In this document: in pieces, positions 1 to 8,996 of the stretch
Numbering within the stretch: the stretch's first letter is position 1
Layout: the number at the start of each line of letters is the position of its first letter
Assembly (NCBI RefSeq): GCF_016772275.1
Contig: NZ_CP065425.1
Span: 3,254,653 to 3,318,652, forward strand
From: Heyndrickxia vini
GTDB taxonomy: Bacteria > Bacillota > Bacilli > Bacillales > Bacillaceae_C
Reading direction: 5' to 3'
DNA length: 64,000 nucleotides
Program-made: the position numbers and the translations under genes
Notes under the pieces: model-generated
Told to the model about the DNA's origin: nothing
The model's input: the letters and a program-made list of their open reading frames with translations, nothing else
Databases searched by the model: none

Positions 1-741
1 TCACTTGGATTTGCCGAAGCCGACCCTACTTCAGATGTAGAAGGTTTAGATGCAGCGAGAAAGATGGTTATTTTAAGTCATTTAGCGTATTCAATTCCCG
101 TTACATTGGAGGATGTAAAAGTCGAAGGAATTACCCGTGTGGCTGAAGAAGATATTCAATATAGTAAAAAACTTGGCTATGCGATTAAGCTAGTAGGGAT
201 AGCAGAGGTGGAGGATGGCGAAATTGATATTCGTGTCGGACCAACCCTTCTCCCATTCAACCATCCGCTTTCATCGGTCGATAATGAATTTAACGCGATT
301 TATGTCTATGGACACTCAGTCGGTGAAACGATGTTCTATGGTCCCGGTGCCGGGGAGCTTCCGACCGCGATTGCTATTGTGTCCGATTTAATAACTGTGG
401 TCAAAAATATGTCCTACGGAATAAACGGTAAACATATTTTTCTGCCTCTCCAAGAGAAAAAATGCAAATCAAGTGAAACGGTAGAAAGTCAATATTTCCT
501 CCGCCTTCATGTGAAAGATCAACCTGGAGCATTATCAAAAGTAACTGCATTATTTAATGACCAAGGCATCAGTTTGCAAAAAATAATCCAAGAACCTTTA
601 TTATCAGGAAATTTGGCCGAAGTAGCCATCATTACACACACAACCGAACAACAACGTTTTGAACAAATCTATCAGCTTTTAAAAGACTTAGAGGATGTTA
701 TCGACGTCAAAAGCTACTATCGCGTAGAGGGGATGAAATAA
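1..741 (+). CDS. hom: Homoserine dehydrogenase, C-terminal part (5' end outside window)
   Basis: Reduces aspartate semialdehyde to homoserine with NAD(P)H, the branch-point step to threonine and methionine. The frame is open from base 1 with no start, so the N-terminal Rossmann half lies upstream. Visible are the catalytic-domain segment [16 protein letters not shown] and, in roughly the last 80 residues, an ACT domain beginning [18 protein letters not shown], typical of the long Gram-positive form that is feedback-controlled by threonine. An internal ATG at base 64 is not the true start, since conserved residues precede it. The stop sits 1 base before thrC, so the genes are one operon with thrB. 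Confidence 0.95.
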   Translation, partial: SLGFAEADPTSDVEGLDAARKMVILSHLAYSIPVTLEDVKVEGITRVAEEDIQYSKKLGYAIKLVGIAEVEDGEIDIRVGPTLLPFNHPLSSVDNEFNAIYVYGHSVGETMFYGPGAGELPTAIAIVSDLITVVKNMSYGINGKHIFLPLQEKKCKSSETVESQYFLRLHVKDQPGALSKVTALFNDQGISLQKIIQEPLLSGNLAEVAIITHTTEQQRFEQIYQLLKDLEDVIDVKSYYRVEGMK

Positions 742-742
742 T

Positions 743-1801
743 ATGTATTGGCAAGGACTAATAAAACAATATGAGGACTATTTACCAATAAACGAACATA
801 CTCCGGCTCTTAGTTTGATGGAAGGAAACACACCTTTAATCCCTTTAACTAAACTATCAGAAAAATGGCAGTCAGAAATATACGTTAAATACGAAGGAGC
901 AAACCCGACTGGTAGTTTTAAAGATCGAGGGATGGTACTTGCGGTAGCCAAAGCAAAAGAAAGTGGCAGTCGCGGAGTAATTTGTGCTTCGACCGGTAAT
1001 ACCGCCGCTGCTGCTGCTGCCTACAGCACACGTGCAGGACTTGATTGTTTAATTGTTATTCCAAAAGGCAAAATCGCATTAGGTAAATTAGCTCAAGCCA
1101 TTATGTATGGTGCTAAAATATATGAAATCGATGGGAATTTTGATCAAGCTCTTGAAATGGTTATACATACGGCTAAACATTCGGAGTACACACTTGTCAA
1201 TTCTGTTAACCCTTTTCGTTTAGAAGGACAAAAAACAGCTGCCTTTGAAATTTGTGAACAATTAGAGGGAGCTCCCGATATTTTATCCATCCCCGTCGGA
1301 AACGCCGGAAATATTTCCGCTTATTGGAAAGGCTTTAAAGAATTCCATCAAAAAAAGGGATATGCGTTACCGAAAATGCACGGGTTTGAGGCCGAGGGCT
1401 CTGCAGCAATTGCAAAAAATCAAGTCATTGAATTCCCAGAAACAATTGCCACTGCCATTCGAATCGGAAATCCCGCAAGTTGGAAGTTAGCAGTAGAAGC
1501 AGCGGACGAATCAAATGGAAAAATTGATTTTGTTACAGATGAAGAGATTTTGGAGAGTTATCGGGAACTTGCTAGTTTGGAAGGTATTTTCGCAGAACCT
1601 GCTTCATGTGCATCTATTGCCGGAATAAAGAAACAAATACAAACTGGGGAAATTAAAAAAGGAAGCAAGATTGTCGCTGTACTTACAGGTAATGGTTTGA
1701 AAGATCCTGCTACAGCTATGGATCAATTAAATTTACAGCCTATCACTTTACAGGCAAATAAAGATGAACTACTCCACAATCTTAAGCAGGTGACACGATG
1801 A
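743..1801 (+). CDS. thrC: Threonine synthase
   Basis: PLP enzyme that converts O-phosphohomoserine to threonine, the last step of the pathway. The 352-aa length is normal for the Bacillus type. The PLP lysine is Lys60 in [10 protein letters not shown]. The phosphate-binding loop is the glycine/asparagine-rich stretch [15 protein letters not shown] near residue 190, and [12 protein letters not shown] near residue 84 is a further fold-type II motif. The ATG follows the hom stop by one base and the 3' end overlaps thrB by 4 bases (ATGA), so translation is probably coupled. Order hom-thrC-thrB is the same as in B. subtilis. Confidence 0.97.
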   Translation: MYWQGLIKQYEDYLPINEHTPALSLMEGNTPLIPLTKLSEKWQSEIYVKYEGANPTGSFKDRGMVLAVAKAKESGSRGVICASTGNTAAAAAAYSTRAGLDCLIVIPKGKIALGKLAQAIMYGAKIYEIDGNFDQALEMVIHTAKHSEYTLVNSVNPFRLEGQKTAAFEICEQLEGAPDILSIPVGNAGNISAYWKGFKEFHQKKGYALPKMHGFEAEGSAAIAKNQVIEFPETIATAIRIGNPASWKLAVEAADESNGKIDFVTDEEILESYRELASLEGIFAEPASCASIAGIKKQIQTGEIKKGSKIVAVLTGNGLKDPATAMDQLNLQPITLQANKDELLHNLKQVTR

Positions 1802-2718
1802 AAGATTTTCAATTTACGTTAAAAGTTCCAGGAAGTACGTCAAATCTTGGACCCGGATTTGATTCAATCGGTTTAGCTGTTAATCGGTTTTTATCGATTC
1901 ATGTTGAATCGGCTACACAGTGGGATATCCAATTTAAAAATAACGATGTTCTGCTGCCTGATGTAAAGGAAAATTTATTTTATCGTGCAGCAAATCATCT
2001 TAGCCAGATTTATAAAAAACAACTTCCCCCTTTAAAAATTGTCATGGATAGTGATATCCCGTTAGCTCGCGGGCTTGGAAGCAGTGCAGCAGCTATTGTC
2101 GGGGGAATTGAAACCGCAAATTTAGTTCTTGATCTTCACTTGACCCTTAAAGAAAAAGGGCATATTGCAAGTTGTTTTGAAGGACATCCCGATAATGCTA
2201 CTGCCTCATTACTAGGGGGGCTGACTATCTCTACACATACGGATGAATCAACAGAAACAATTGTGTGCCCGGCACCAAATATTGATATCCTCGCCATGAT
2301 TCCATCATTTGAATTACAAACTAAAAAGGCGAGATCTGTTTTACCAGAACAATTATCGTATAAACAAGCGGTTGAAGCGAGTAGTATATGTAATGTGTTG
2401 GTTGCAGCAATTTTTCAAAATGATTGGGTTTTAGCTGGAAAAATGATGGAAAAGGATTTATTCCATCATCCTTATCGAAAACAATTAGTGCCTGATCTTG
2501 ATAGGATTACTGTATTAGGTCATGAATTGGGTGTATATGGTACCATTCTAAGCGGTGCAGGGCCTACCATTATTTCCTTCGTACCAAAAAATAAAGGTGA
2601 AAGGATCGGACAATTGCTTTCTCAAAAGTTTCCAAATTATCAATATGAAGTGCTCCAACCTATTCCACACGGAGTAATTACTTTACCTACTAATGAAACG
2701 ATGAAATTAGTACCTTAA
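1798..2718 (+). CDS. thrB: Homoserine kinase
   Basis: GHMP-family kinase that phosphorylates homoserine with ATP to give the substrate of threonine synthase. 306 aa, normal length. The GHMP ATP-binding motif [12 protein letters not shown] is near residue 90. An N-terminal substrate segment [13 protein letters not shown] and the C-terminal GAGPTIISF glycine motif are both present. The start ATG overlaps the thrC stop (ATGA). It is the last gene of the hom-thrC-thrB operon and is followed within 25 bases by a strong hairpin terminator. Confidence 0.97.
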   Translation: MKDFQFTLKVPGSTSNLGPGFDSIGLAVNRFLSIHVESATQWDIQFKNNDVLLPDVKENLFYRAANHLSQIYKKQLPPLKIVMDSDIPLARGLGSSAAAIVGGIETANLVLDLHLTLKEKGHIASCFEGHPDNATASLLGGLTISTHTDESTETIVCPAPNIDILAMIPSFELQTKKARSVLPEQLSYKQAVEASSICNVLVAAIFQNDWVLAGKMMEKDLFHHPYRKQLVPDLDRITVLGHELGVYGTILSGAGPTIISFVPKNKGERIGQLLSQKFPNYQYEVLQPIPHGVITLPTNETMKLVP

Positions 2719-2740
2719 TATGAACAGAGCTGGACAATAT

Positions 2741-2782
2741 AACAAAAGGGATCATCCGAATTTGGACGATCCCTTTTGTTTG
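2741..2782 (+). terminator. Rho-independent terminator of hom-thrC-thrB
   Basis: An inverted repeat of about 17 bases per arm (AACAAAAGGGATC...GATCCCTTTTGTT) with two mismatches and a short loop, followed by a T-rich stretch on the plus strand. It lies directly after the thrB stop. Confidence 0.85.
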
Positions 2783-2837
2783 TTGTTTAGGAAATTATAA
2801 ACGCATTGTGGATATCTTTGTTACATAAGGTGTCTAC

Positions 2838-2985
2838 GTCTAGCTCCAGCGCCTATCGACTAGAAAACTTCAGGACTTTTCCCTACGATAAGTCAACATC
2901 GATTCGCCTTACAGGCTCATCGTGTTTCCTTTATCTCAGTCAAAGTCCTTCCAGTTTTTACGTCGATGAGCAAGGCGCTTCCGCA
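2838..2985. repeat. Dispersed repeat family A, copy 1
   Basis: About 148 bases beginning TCTAGCTCCAGCGCCTATCG that reappear almost identically in inverse orientation at 39993-40140. It carries no credible gene, although both strands stay open in places. It lies between the thrB terminator and the 3' end of the first glycerophosphotransferase gene. Similar GTCTAGCTCCAGCGCC elements are familiar from other Bacillaceae intergenic regions (memory, not searched). Confidence 0.8.
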
Positions 2986-2992
2986 TTGGTTC

Positions 2993-4195
2993 TTAAGATA
3001 CCTTTTCTTGAGACTCGATTTTCGTCTCCTTTTCTATTTTCACAAAATGTTTAACGATTCTTTTCGACGTGTTTCCGTCAAGATGATCAAAAAATCTTGT
3101 TCTAAATTGATGAACTGCCTGCAAATCAAAGTTCCCTTTCTGAATCCACTCAATAAGGGATGTTGTTTCATTAAAAAGTGGACCAGGGATTATCGTTTCA
3201 TAATCATAATAGAAATCGCGTTCCTCAATATAGTCTTGAAGGTCGTTCGTAAAAAAGGCAATAGGCCGACACAACAAGCTAAAGTCCACAAATACGGTAG
3301 AATAATCTGTGATTAATAGATCAGTCAACACGAGCAATTCTTGAATGGTATATTTCTCATGAATATGATACGCAAATTCTTTTTCATCTTCTTGAAGCAC
3401 TAATCCTGATTGCATGTACGGATGCAAATGAATTAATAACGCGTATTCTGATTGAAGATTTTCTTTCATTTGCCCTATATTCATTGGACAGATGAAAGAT
3501 TCCTGATAATGACTCTTTCCCCGATAGGTCGGAGCATAAAGAATTAATTTTTTGCTTTTAAGTTCCGGAAAATCTTGATAAAAAGAATCTTTTAATTTAT
3601 TAATTTCATCTCTTTGGAAAAAATAATCATTCCTCGGAATTCCTAAAGGATAGATTTGGTCTTCCGGCATGCCAAATGCTTCAGCATAGAATGGAACGAC
3701 CTCTGATGAACTTACATACACTTTTGAATAGTTCGAGTGAATTTTCACATGCTTTAAATAGTCTAAGCTAGGACCATATGATTTTCCAATTGTACTAAGT
3801 CCAAATTTCTTCAAAGCACCCGACCCATGCCAAAGTTGGATAATTTCCATTCCTTTTCTTGGCTTAATGACATAGATAGGAAAATAAAAATCGTCGATTA
3901 TAAAATACTTTGACGTCGCTAGTTCATAACAAGCCTTAATCATATGAACCAAATAATCAAACTTTCCTAAAAATGAACTATTTAGTTTTTTAAAGGCAAA
4001 ATGTGGCTCATAATTCGGATACTGCTTCCCCAATTCCCTCCAAATAAAATAAAGGTTTCCGGTTAGTTTATCTGAACGATAGGAAGCAAAGGTCACCTTG
4101 TTTTGTTTCACCTTAAAAAACAAGCAAAAGCAAGTATACACGAATTGAATCATATTTTTCACGATTATTGTAGGTATTAATTTAATACTTTTCAT
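2993..4195 (-). CDS. CDP-glycerol glycerophosphotransferase family protein (TagB/TagF-like)
   Basis: Transfers polyol-phosphate units from a CDP-polyol to a membrane-linked wall polymer at the inner face of the membrane. 400 aa, about the size of a catalytic GT-B domain alone. Family landmarks are EIIQLWHGSGALKKFG near residue 118 (catalytic WHG histidine) and LITDYSTVFVDF with RPIAFF near residue 300, the CDP-polyol site. The N-terminal 35 residues are hydrophobic and basic, as expected for membrane association. It is the last gene of a minus-strand operon with the cytidylyltransferase, the SDR and a second paralogue. Whether it is a primase, a polymerase or a ribitol transferase cannot be told from the sequence. 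Confidence 0.85.
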   Translation of the reverse strand: MKSIKLIPTIIVKNMIQFVYTCFCLFFKVKQNKVTFASYRSDKLTGNLYFIWRELGKQYPNYEPHFAFKKLNSSFLGKFDYLVHMIKACYELATSKYFIIDDFYFPIYVIKPRKGMEIIQLWHGSGALKKFGLSTIGKSYGPSLDYLKHVKIHSNYSKVYVSSSEVVPFYAEAFGMPEDQIYPLGIPRNDYFFQRDEINKLKDSFYQDFPELKSKKLILYAPTYRGKSHYQESFICPMNIGQMKENLQSEYALLIHLHPYMQSGLVLQEDEKEFAYHIHEKYTIQELLVLTDLLITDYSTVFVDFSLLCRPIAFFTNDLQDYIEERDFYYDYETIIPGPLFNETTSLIEWIQKGNFDLQAVHQFRTRFFDHLDGNTSKRIVKHFVKIEKETKIESQEKVS

Positions 4196-4227
4196 CGTTA
4201 TACCTACCTTTCATTAATGCATTGTTC

Positions 4228-5493
4228 TTAGATCTTTAAGATGTTTTTATATAGATAGGTTACTTGCTTCTCCAAAACTTTCCCTTGATTTTCGCTCGAA
4301 TAAAATACATTCAGAACTCTATTTCGTTCATCCCGATATAAAGTAGGATCTTTCACATATTCTCCAAGAGATTGCATTAATTCTGCAAAGTTACGTGTTT
4401 TCGGTCCAGGCGTCACATCGAAATATCCATGATACATTTCATTCGATTTTTTTAAATAGGTTTCAAGATCATAGCAATAAAAAGCAACAGGCCTGTCCAA
4501 TAATAAAAAGTCGGTATAGCAGCTAGAATAATCGGTTAATAGAATATCAGTATATTTAAGCAAAAATTGAGGGTCAATATTTTCATCACTTATATCAACG
4601 ATATGCTTATACTGTTTTGGAATATACCCACTACTATACATATGCCTTTTAATTACAAATATATAACCCGTCTTTTCACAAAACTGATCTAATTCTTGAA
4701 AATCTAATACTAGATTAATATCTGTATCTATCTTCCCAAAACTTCGGTGTGTCGGCATATATGTAATAATTTTATTTTCTTTTAAAAATGCCGGAACATC
4801 TGCATCTTCTTCGGATTCACTAAAGAAGATATCATTTCTAACCTGACCTAATTCAAGTACATTTTCTTTAGGGACTTGATACGTCTCAGGATAATAGGAT
4901 GAAACCTTTTCACTAGTTGAGACAACATAATTCGTCTTCGCTGAATTTGTTTTAACAACAAATTTCCCAAAAAACCGTTTGATAAAACTCTTTTCGTGAA
5001 GAATCTTATAAGTAAACGTATTTTTATTTGCTCCCCAAACTTTCTTCAGCCCAACACCGTGCCAAGTATTATAAGAGATGGCTCCACCGAGCAACACTTT
5101 ATAAAAGTCGTCGTTAATTGAATGCGAGTGGACGATTAGCTTCGCTCTTAATTGATAAAGGATCCCTTTCAACGATTTGTGTTTGAAAGCCAGATATCCC
5201 TTTTCTGTCAATTCCGATACGACATTTGCGTCTTTCGAAATCCACACACAAGTTATTTCAGGGTTTTTTACCATCTCTAAAAATAGATATTTCGGATTCC
5301 CTCTAAAGCCTCTCCCATTTTCAGCACCAAAAATAACTAGATTATTAGATTTTGGGTATAGCTTTGATAAATACCAAGTTGTTACGACAATCGTTCTTTT
5401 TAAAATGAGCTTGCTTTTTTTTATTAGATTTTTGTTAACGGAAATTAATATCAAAACCAATAAAATGATTTGGATAATATTTTGTATTTGCAT
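4228..5493 (-). CDS. CDP-glycerol glycerophosphotransferase family protein, second paralogue
   Basis: Same GT-B teichoic acid transferase family as its downstream neighbour but clearly diverged from it. 421 aa. Catalytic WHG motif in SYNTWHGVGLKKVWG near residue 140, CDP-polyol motif LLTDYSSCYTDFLLLDRPVAFY near residue 315 (shown in part as TDYSSCYTDF and RPVAFY). The N-terminal 25 residues form one hydrophobic helix, so the enzyme is probably membrane-anchored. A ribosome-binding site AAAGAGGGA precedes the ATG. Two different members in one operon suggest stepwise primer addition and polymerisation, or two different polyol units; this is inference. Confidence 0.85.
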   Translation of the reverse strand: MQIQNIIQIILLVLILISVNKNLIKKSKLILKRTIVVTTWYLSKLYPKSNNLVIFGAENGRGFRGNPKYLFLEMVKNPEITCVWISKDANVVSELTEKGYLAFKHKSLKGILYQLRAKLIVHSHSINDDFYKVLLGGAISYNTWHGVGLKKVWGANKNTFTYKILHEKSFIKRFFGKFVVKTNSAKTNYVVSTSEKVSSYYPETYQVPKENVLELGQVRNDIFFSESEEDADVPAFLKENKIITYMPTHRSFGKIDTDINLVLDFQELDQFCEKTGYIFVIKRHMYSSGYIPKQYKHIVDISDENIDPQFLLKYTDILLTDYSSCYTDFLLLDRPVAFYCYDLETYLKKSNEMYHGYFDVTPGPKTRNFAELMQSLGEYVKDPTLYRDERNRVLNVFYSSENQGKVLEKQVTYLYKNILKI

Positions 5494-5534
5494 TTCAATC
5501 CCTCTTTAGTTGTTCTCGCTACAAAATTATGAAA

Positions 5535-6293
5535 TTATAAAGAAGTTTGTTCTGAGAGTACGATTTCTTCCACCGTTTTTTGAACTGGTTTTTGTACTTG
5601 CTTTCTTACAATAATATTTTGCCCATCTAAACAGATCCCTGTTTCGGACAGAAGATGATCAACAATTTCTCCAACATGCTCTGGTTGCATAATTGTAGAA
5701 GGATCTTCATCAGGAGCAAGAACTTTTCGTAATTCCGTTGCACATCTTCCTGGTGAGATACAGTATACTAAAATACCATACTCGGATAATTCTTCTGATA
5801 GTGTTTCAGACATACTAATAATCGCTGCTTTCGAAGATGCATAGGCTAACCATCCAGGACGGGCTGTCATTCCTGCTGTTGAAGCAACATTCAAGATTTT
5901 TCCACCTGTCCGCTTCATAAACTTAACAACTTCTTTTGTAATGTAAAAAATGGAATGAACGTTAATTTTATATGTTTCTTCCCAGTCTTCAATTGAAGTT
6001 TCTAATAATGATTTTGGATTTGCGAACCCGGCAACATTCAACAAGTAATCAATGCTTCCGTAGCGCTCCCCAACACCCGCAATCAGATTTTCTACTTCTT
6101 CATAATCTGTTAAATCCATTGCATGACATTCGATTTCTTTATTCGGATTCATAAGGTGAGCCGTTTCGTGCAAACCTTCCTCCGTTCTTGAAATAAGGAT
6201 AAAATTTCTTATATCCTCGCGTTTACTTAAACTTACAGCAATTGCACGGCCAATACCTCTACTTGCCCCAGTAATTACACATGTTTTTGACAT
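5535..6293 (-). CDS. SDR oxidoreductase of a polyol-phosphate (TarJ-equivalent) type
   Basis: Short-chain dehydrogenase, 252 aa. NAD(P)-binding GASRGIGRAIA near residue 8, NVAG near residue 87, catalytic Ser in NVASTAGM and YASSK (Tyr and Lys) near residues 138-155. The C-terminal pattern SPGRCATELRKVLAP recalls the SDR half of the Haemophilus Bcs1/Acs1 bifunctional enzyme, which reduces ribulose 5-phosphate to ribitol 5-phosphate before CDP-ribitol formation. Here reductase and cytidylyltransferase are separate adjacent genes 2 bases apart, with GGAGG before this ATG inside the end of the upstream gene. A ribulose-5-phosphate reductase role is inferred from that context; a generic SDR substrate is the alternative. 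Confidence 0.7.
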   Translation of the reverse strand: MSKTCVITGASRGIGRAIAVSLSKREDIRNFILISRTEEGLHETAHLMNPNKEIECHAMDLTDYEEVENLIAGVGERYGSIDYLLNVAGFANPKSLLETSIEDWEETYKINVHSIFYITKEVVKFMKRTGGKILNVASTAGMTARPGWLAYASSKAAIISMSETLSEELSEYGILVYCISPGRCATELRKVLAPDEDPSTIMQPEHVGEIVDHLLSETGICLDGQNIIVRKQVQKPVQKTVEEIVLSEQTSL

Positions 6294-6295
6294 TG

Positions 6296-6982
6296 TTAAC
6301 CCTCCATTAAAATGTATTCTTTATATAAAACTTCGGCAATTTTACGATCCACTGGTTTAGTAATTTTTATATTGTAATCACTGCCTTTTAACACTTTTAT
6401 GTCTGATTTAAAATAATGAAAATAAAGGCTTGCATCTTCCGTGAATTCTAAGTTTTCTTCTCTAGCGCATTCATGGGAATACAATAACTTCTTTCTATTA
6501 AACTTTTGCGGCAATTGGATATTAATTAATTGATCCCTCACTAAATTGTTCTCTATGAAATTTTTTCCTTCAAGTACTGTAAAAGGAATGTCCAAACCGT
6601 ATGTAGCGCTTTCATTACCACACTCGATAAGATGACTAAATTCCTCCTTCGTTACAAAAGGTCTTACCGCCTCGTGAACGATGACTTGATCGAATCTCGC
6701 TGATTTCAATGCATGATAAACGGATTCTTGTCTTGTTTCTCCACCTTCAATACAGAAAATAGGCGTTGAAAAACCATAGTTATGAATGATTTCTTCCGTT
6801 TTTTCAATAAATTCTTTCGGTGAAGGAATAATTATTTCTTTTATTGAATCAATGGTATCGATTTTTTCTAATACATGTACCAATATTGGTTTACCACCAA
6901 GCAGCAAGAATTGTTTTGGAATATTAACCTGCATTCTCTTGCCAATACCACCTGATAATAGAATAAAGCTACAATCTCCCAT
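6296..6982 (-). CDS. tarI: IspD/TarI-family cytidylyltransferase, probable D-ribitol-5-phosphate cytidylyltransferase
   Basis: Activates a polyol phosphate with CTP. 228 aa, family length. The CTP loop is LLSGGIGKRM followed by PKQF (residues 8-25), then VHEAVRPFV near residue 112 and the C-terminal NIKITKPVDRKIAE, all typical of IspD/TarI. Two glycerophosphotransferase-family genes and an SDR downstream argue for CDP-ribitol (or a related CDP-polyol) rather than the isoprenoid IspD reaction. First gene of the operon, with AACGGAGGTTCC before the ATG and an AT-rich promoter region (6990-7120) upstream. Confidence 0.75.
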   Translation of the reverse strand: MGDCSFILLSGGIGKRMQVNIPKQFLLLGGKPILVHVLEKIDTIDSIKEIIIPSPKEFIEKTEEIIHNYGFSTPIFCIEGGETRQESVYHALKSARFDQVIVHEAVRPFVTKEEFSHLIECGNESATYGLDIPFTVLEGKNFIENNLVRDQLINIQLPQKFNRKKLLYSHECAREENLEFTEDASLYFHYFKSDIKVLKGSDYNIKITKPVDRKIAEVLYKEYILMEG

Positions 6983-7120
6983 ATGGAACCTCCGTTTTTT
7001 GTAAATTCAAAATGAAAAATCTGTTTGAAAAGATTAGAAATATTATACTATTTTATCATTAAGATTGGAAAATATTTTTTTAGAATAAAACTATTTTGTG
7101 TATTTCAGGTGAATAAACTA

Positions 7121-7155
7121 AATAAAAAAAACCTCCCTAATATATAGAGAGGTAT
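7121..7155 (-). terminator. Terminator of the 56-aa gene
   Basis: Minus-strand hairpin with arms ACCTCTCT and a one-mismatch partner, closed by a run of eight T on the minus strand (plus-strand AAAAAAAA at 7123-7131). It lies 19 bases after the small gene's stop and in front of the tarI operon. Confidence 0.7.
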
Positions 7156-7170
7156 CATATGTATAAATGA

Positions 7171-7341
7171 CTAAGAAATCGATTTATCTATCGCACTATC
7201 CCAGTCTGGAAAATAATATAGGGCATTTCTCATCAATTCAGGATGAGACTTTTTAATACTTTTTTTATTTAACTTCAAACCACCGATATGCAACTGACGG
7301 ATTTCATCCAAAACCTGCTCAACACTCATATCCACTTCCAT
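7171..7341 (-). CDS. Small protein with an HNH-associated-repeat-like helical motif
   Basis: 56 aa. The ATG at 7341 is chosen because GGGAGGTG lies at ideal spacing on the minus strand; a longer open frame to 7527 runs through repeat-like DNA with atypical Cys/Arg-rich composition and is not supported. The pattern (I-x-x-L ... L-x-L-N-K-K-S-I-K-K, then LMRNALYYFPDWDSAI) resembles the short helical repeat found beside HNH and homing endonucleases, where a hydrophobic 'FGSWxxAL'-like end is typical. No nuclease domain is attached. Function unknown; its own terminator suggests it is expressed. Confidence 0.5.
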   Translation of the reverse strand: MEVDMSVEQVLDEIRQLHIGGLKLNKKSIKKSHPELMRNALYYFPDWDSAIDKSIS

Positions 7342-7407
7342 CCCACACACCTCCCTCCCGACCCAATTATCTACATAATTACCCAAATAAACAAAAAACA
7401 TACAAAT

Positions 7408-7440
7408 CGGTGCCTGGCACCTAAAATGGACATTTGTTCG
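7408..7440. repeat. Degenerate copy of palindromic repeat family C
   Basis: GGTGCCTGGCACC followed by TGGACATTTGTTCGTACAC, that is, the left arm and eroded inner palindrome of the family seen intact at 33031, 57444 and elsewhere. The right arm is missing or reduced to a GTCTGACACGTCACC-like remnant at about 7514-7529. It lies between the aldehyde dehydrogenase stop and the small gene. Confidence 0.6.
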
Positions 7441-7542
7441 TACACGGAGGACAATTATTCGTGAATCGCATGGTTGTTGGGTTTGTGGGAATGAAAAAGG
7501 GCGACGGCAGTTTGTCTGACACGTCACCCATTTTATTTATTT

Positions 7543-8973
7543 TTAATCACCAACTTTAAAGCTAATAAACTTTTGCTCCATCATTTCTTCCATGGCGTAT
7601 TTGATTCCTTCTCGGCCGACACCGCTATCTTTCCAACCGCCATATGGCATATTATCGATTCGATAGGTCGGAATATCATTGACGATTACCCCACCGGTTT
7701 CAAGGCGTTCTGCTGCATAAAATGCCCGTTCGAGGCTTGGTGTCATAATACCTGAATTTAATCCGTAACGGGAATCATTTGCATCATTAATTGCATCATC
7801 TAACGTATCGAATGGAAAAATACAAACAACCGGGCCGAATATTTCATAACGAAATACCTTTGAATCTCGATTTACATTCGTTAGGACAGTTGGCAATAAT
7901 GCGTTTCCTTCTGTTTTTCCGCCACATTCAATTGTTGCTCCCTCTTGTACAGCCTCTGCGACCCAGCTTTGAATACGATCCAATGATTTTTTCGAAATAA
8001 CCGCTGTGATATTTGTATTTTCCTCTAGTGGAGAACCGACCACAAGCTGTTTTGTCCGACTAACAAATTTCTCGACAAACTTCTGATAAAGCGATTGATG
8101 AACATAAATTCGTTGAATGGAAATGCACACTTGCCCATTAAAAGAAAATGACCCCATCACACTTCTTTCAATCACTTGGTCGATATCCACTCCTTCGTCA
8201 ATTATGAAAGGTGAGTTCGATCCTAGTTCAAGTGTAAGCTTACGAAAACCTGCTTGCTGCTGAATAATATGTCCAACTTCTACACTCCCTGTAAAAGTAA
8301 CCTTTTTCACATGTGGATGGGTAGTGAGCACTTCACTAAGAACATCTCCTTTTCCAGGTATAATATTTAGAACACCGTCAGGTAATCCAGCCTCTTTAAA
8401 AATTTCCGCCAATACAAGTGAACTTAACGGAGTTTGTTCGGCAGGCTTTAACACAATTGAATTTCCTGCGGCAATTGCCGGTCCCACCTTGTGTGCAACT
8501 AAATTAAATGGAAAATTAAAAGGTGTTATCGCCGTTACTACACCAATCGGAGTTTTGATGGTAAAACCAAAACGTTTTTCTCCACCTTCAGCTGCATCCA
8601 TTGGAATTTGCTCTCCATAATTACTTTTAGCCGCTTCCGCTGCAAAACGATACGTTTGCACTGTACGACTAATCTCTTCCCTGGCGTTTCTTATTGATTT
8701 GGCCGCTTCTAATGCAATAATTTTTGCAAATTCCTCACTTCGTTCCTCCATAATCGTTGCCACTTTAGCTAGAATTTTCGCACGGGCATGAGCAGGATAT
8801 CCCCTGAACTTTTGAAATGCGGCGTGTGCTTCAACTACCGCCTCTACAGCATCAGCTGGTTCTGCCTGTCCTATTTGTGCGATTTCTTCATTTGTATGTG
8901 GATTATACAATGCTTCATACTCTTTTGGTTCGCGCCATTTCCCACCGATCCATAACTGCCATTTTTTCTTCAT
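7543..8973 (-). CDS. Aldehyde dehydrogenase (NAD(P)+), ALDH superfamily
   Basis: Oxidises an aldehyde to the acid. 476 aa from the ATG at 8973, which has GGAGGG 7 bases upstream; an upstream TTG lies within that ribosome-binding site and is not used. Motifs: TPFNFPFNL (Asn), KPAEQTPLS (coenzyme lysine), TFTGSVEVGH, LELGSNSPF (general-base Glu) and the catalytic Cys in FNGQVCISIQRI. The Ser-Ile-Gln-Arg context and C-terminal PYGGWKDSG resemble lactaldehyde/NADP-glyceraldehyde-phosphate-type ALDHs. It follows the acetolactate-synthase-type gene by 23 bases, so the two are probably co-transcribed. The actual substrate is unknown. Confidence 0.85.
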   Translation of the reverse strand: MKKKWQLWIGGKWREPKEYEALYNPHTNEEIAQIGQAEPADAVEAVVEAHAAFQKFRGYPAHARAKILAKVATIMEERSEEFAKIIALEAAKSIRNAREEISRTVQTYRFAAEAAKSNYGEQIPMDAAEGGEKRFGFTIKTPIGVVTAITPFNFPFNLVAHKVGPAIAAGNSIVLKPAEQTPLSSLVLAEIFKEAGLPDGVLNIIPGKGDVLSEVLTTHPHVKKVTFTGSVEVGHIIQQQAGFRKLTLELGSNSPFIIDEGVDIDQVIERSVMGSFSFNGQVCISIQRIYVHQSLYQKFVEKFVSRTKQLVVGSPLEENTNITAVISKKSLDRIQSWVAEAVQEGATIECGGKTEGNALLPTVLTNVNRDSKVFRYEIFGPVVCIFPFDTLDDAINDANDSRYGLNSGIMTPSLERAFYAAERLETGGVIVNDIPTYRIDNMPYGGWKDSGVGREGIKYAMEEMMEQKFISFKVGD

Positions 8974-8996
8974 CCTTATTCCCTCCAAACATTTAC

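Noticed and set aside
2806-3316. Two open frames over repeat A and the 3' end of the glycerophosphotransferase gene
   Set aside because: They lie in a dispersed repeat and antisense to a strongly supported gene; no ribosome-binding site.
2993-6982. Standard B. subtilis tag operon
   Set aside because: No tagO, tagA, tagD, tagG or tagH is near; the gene set fits a different polymer or a side pathway.
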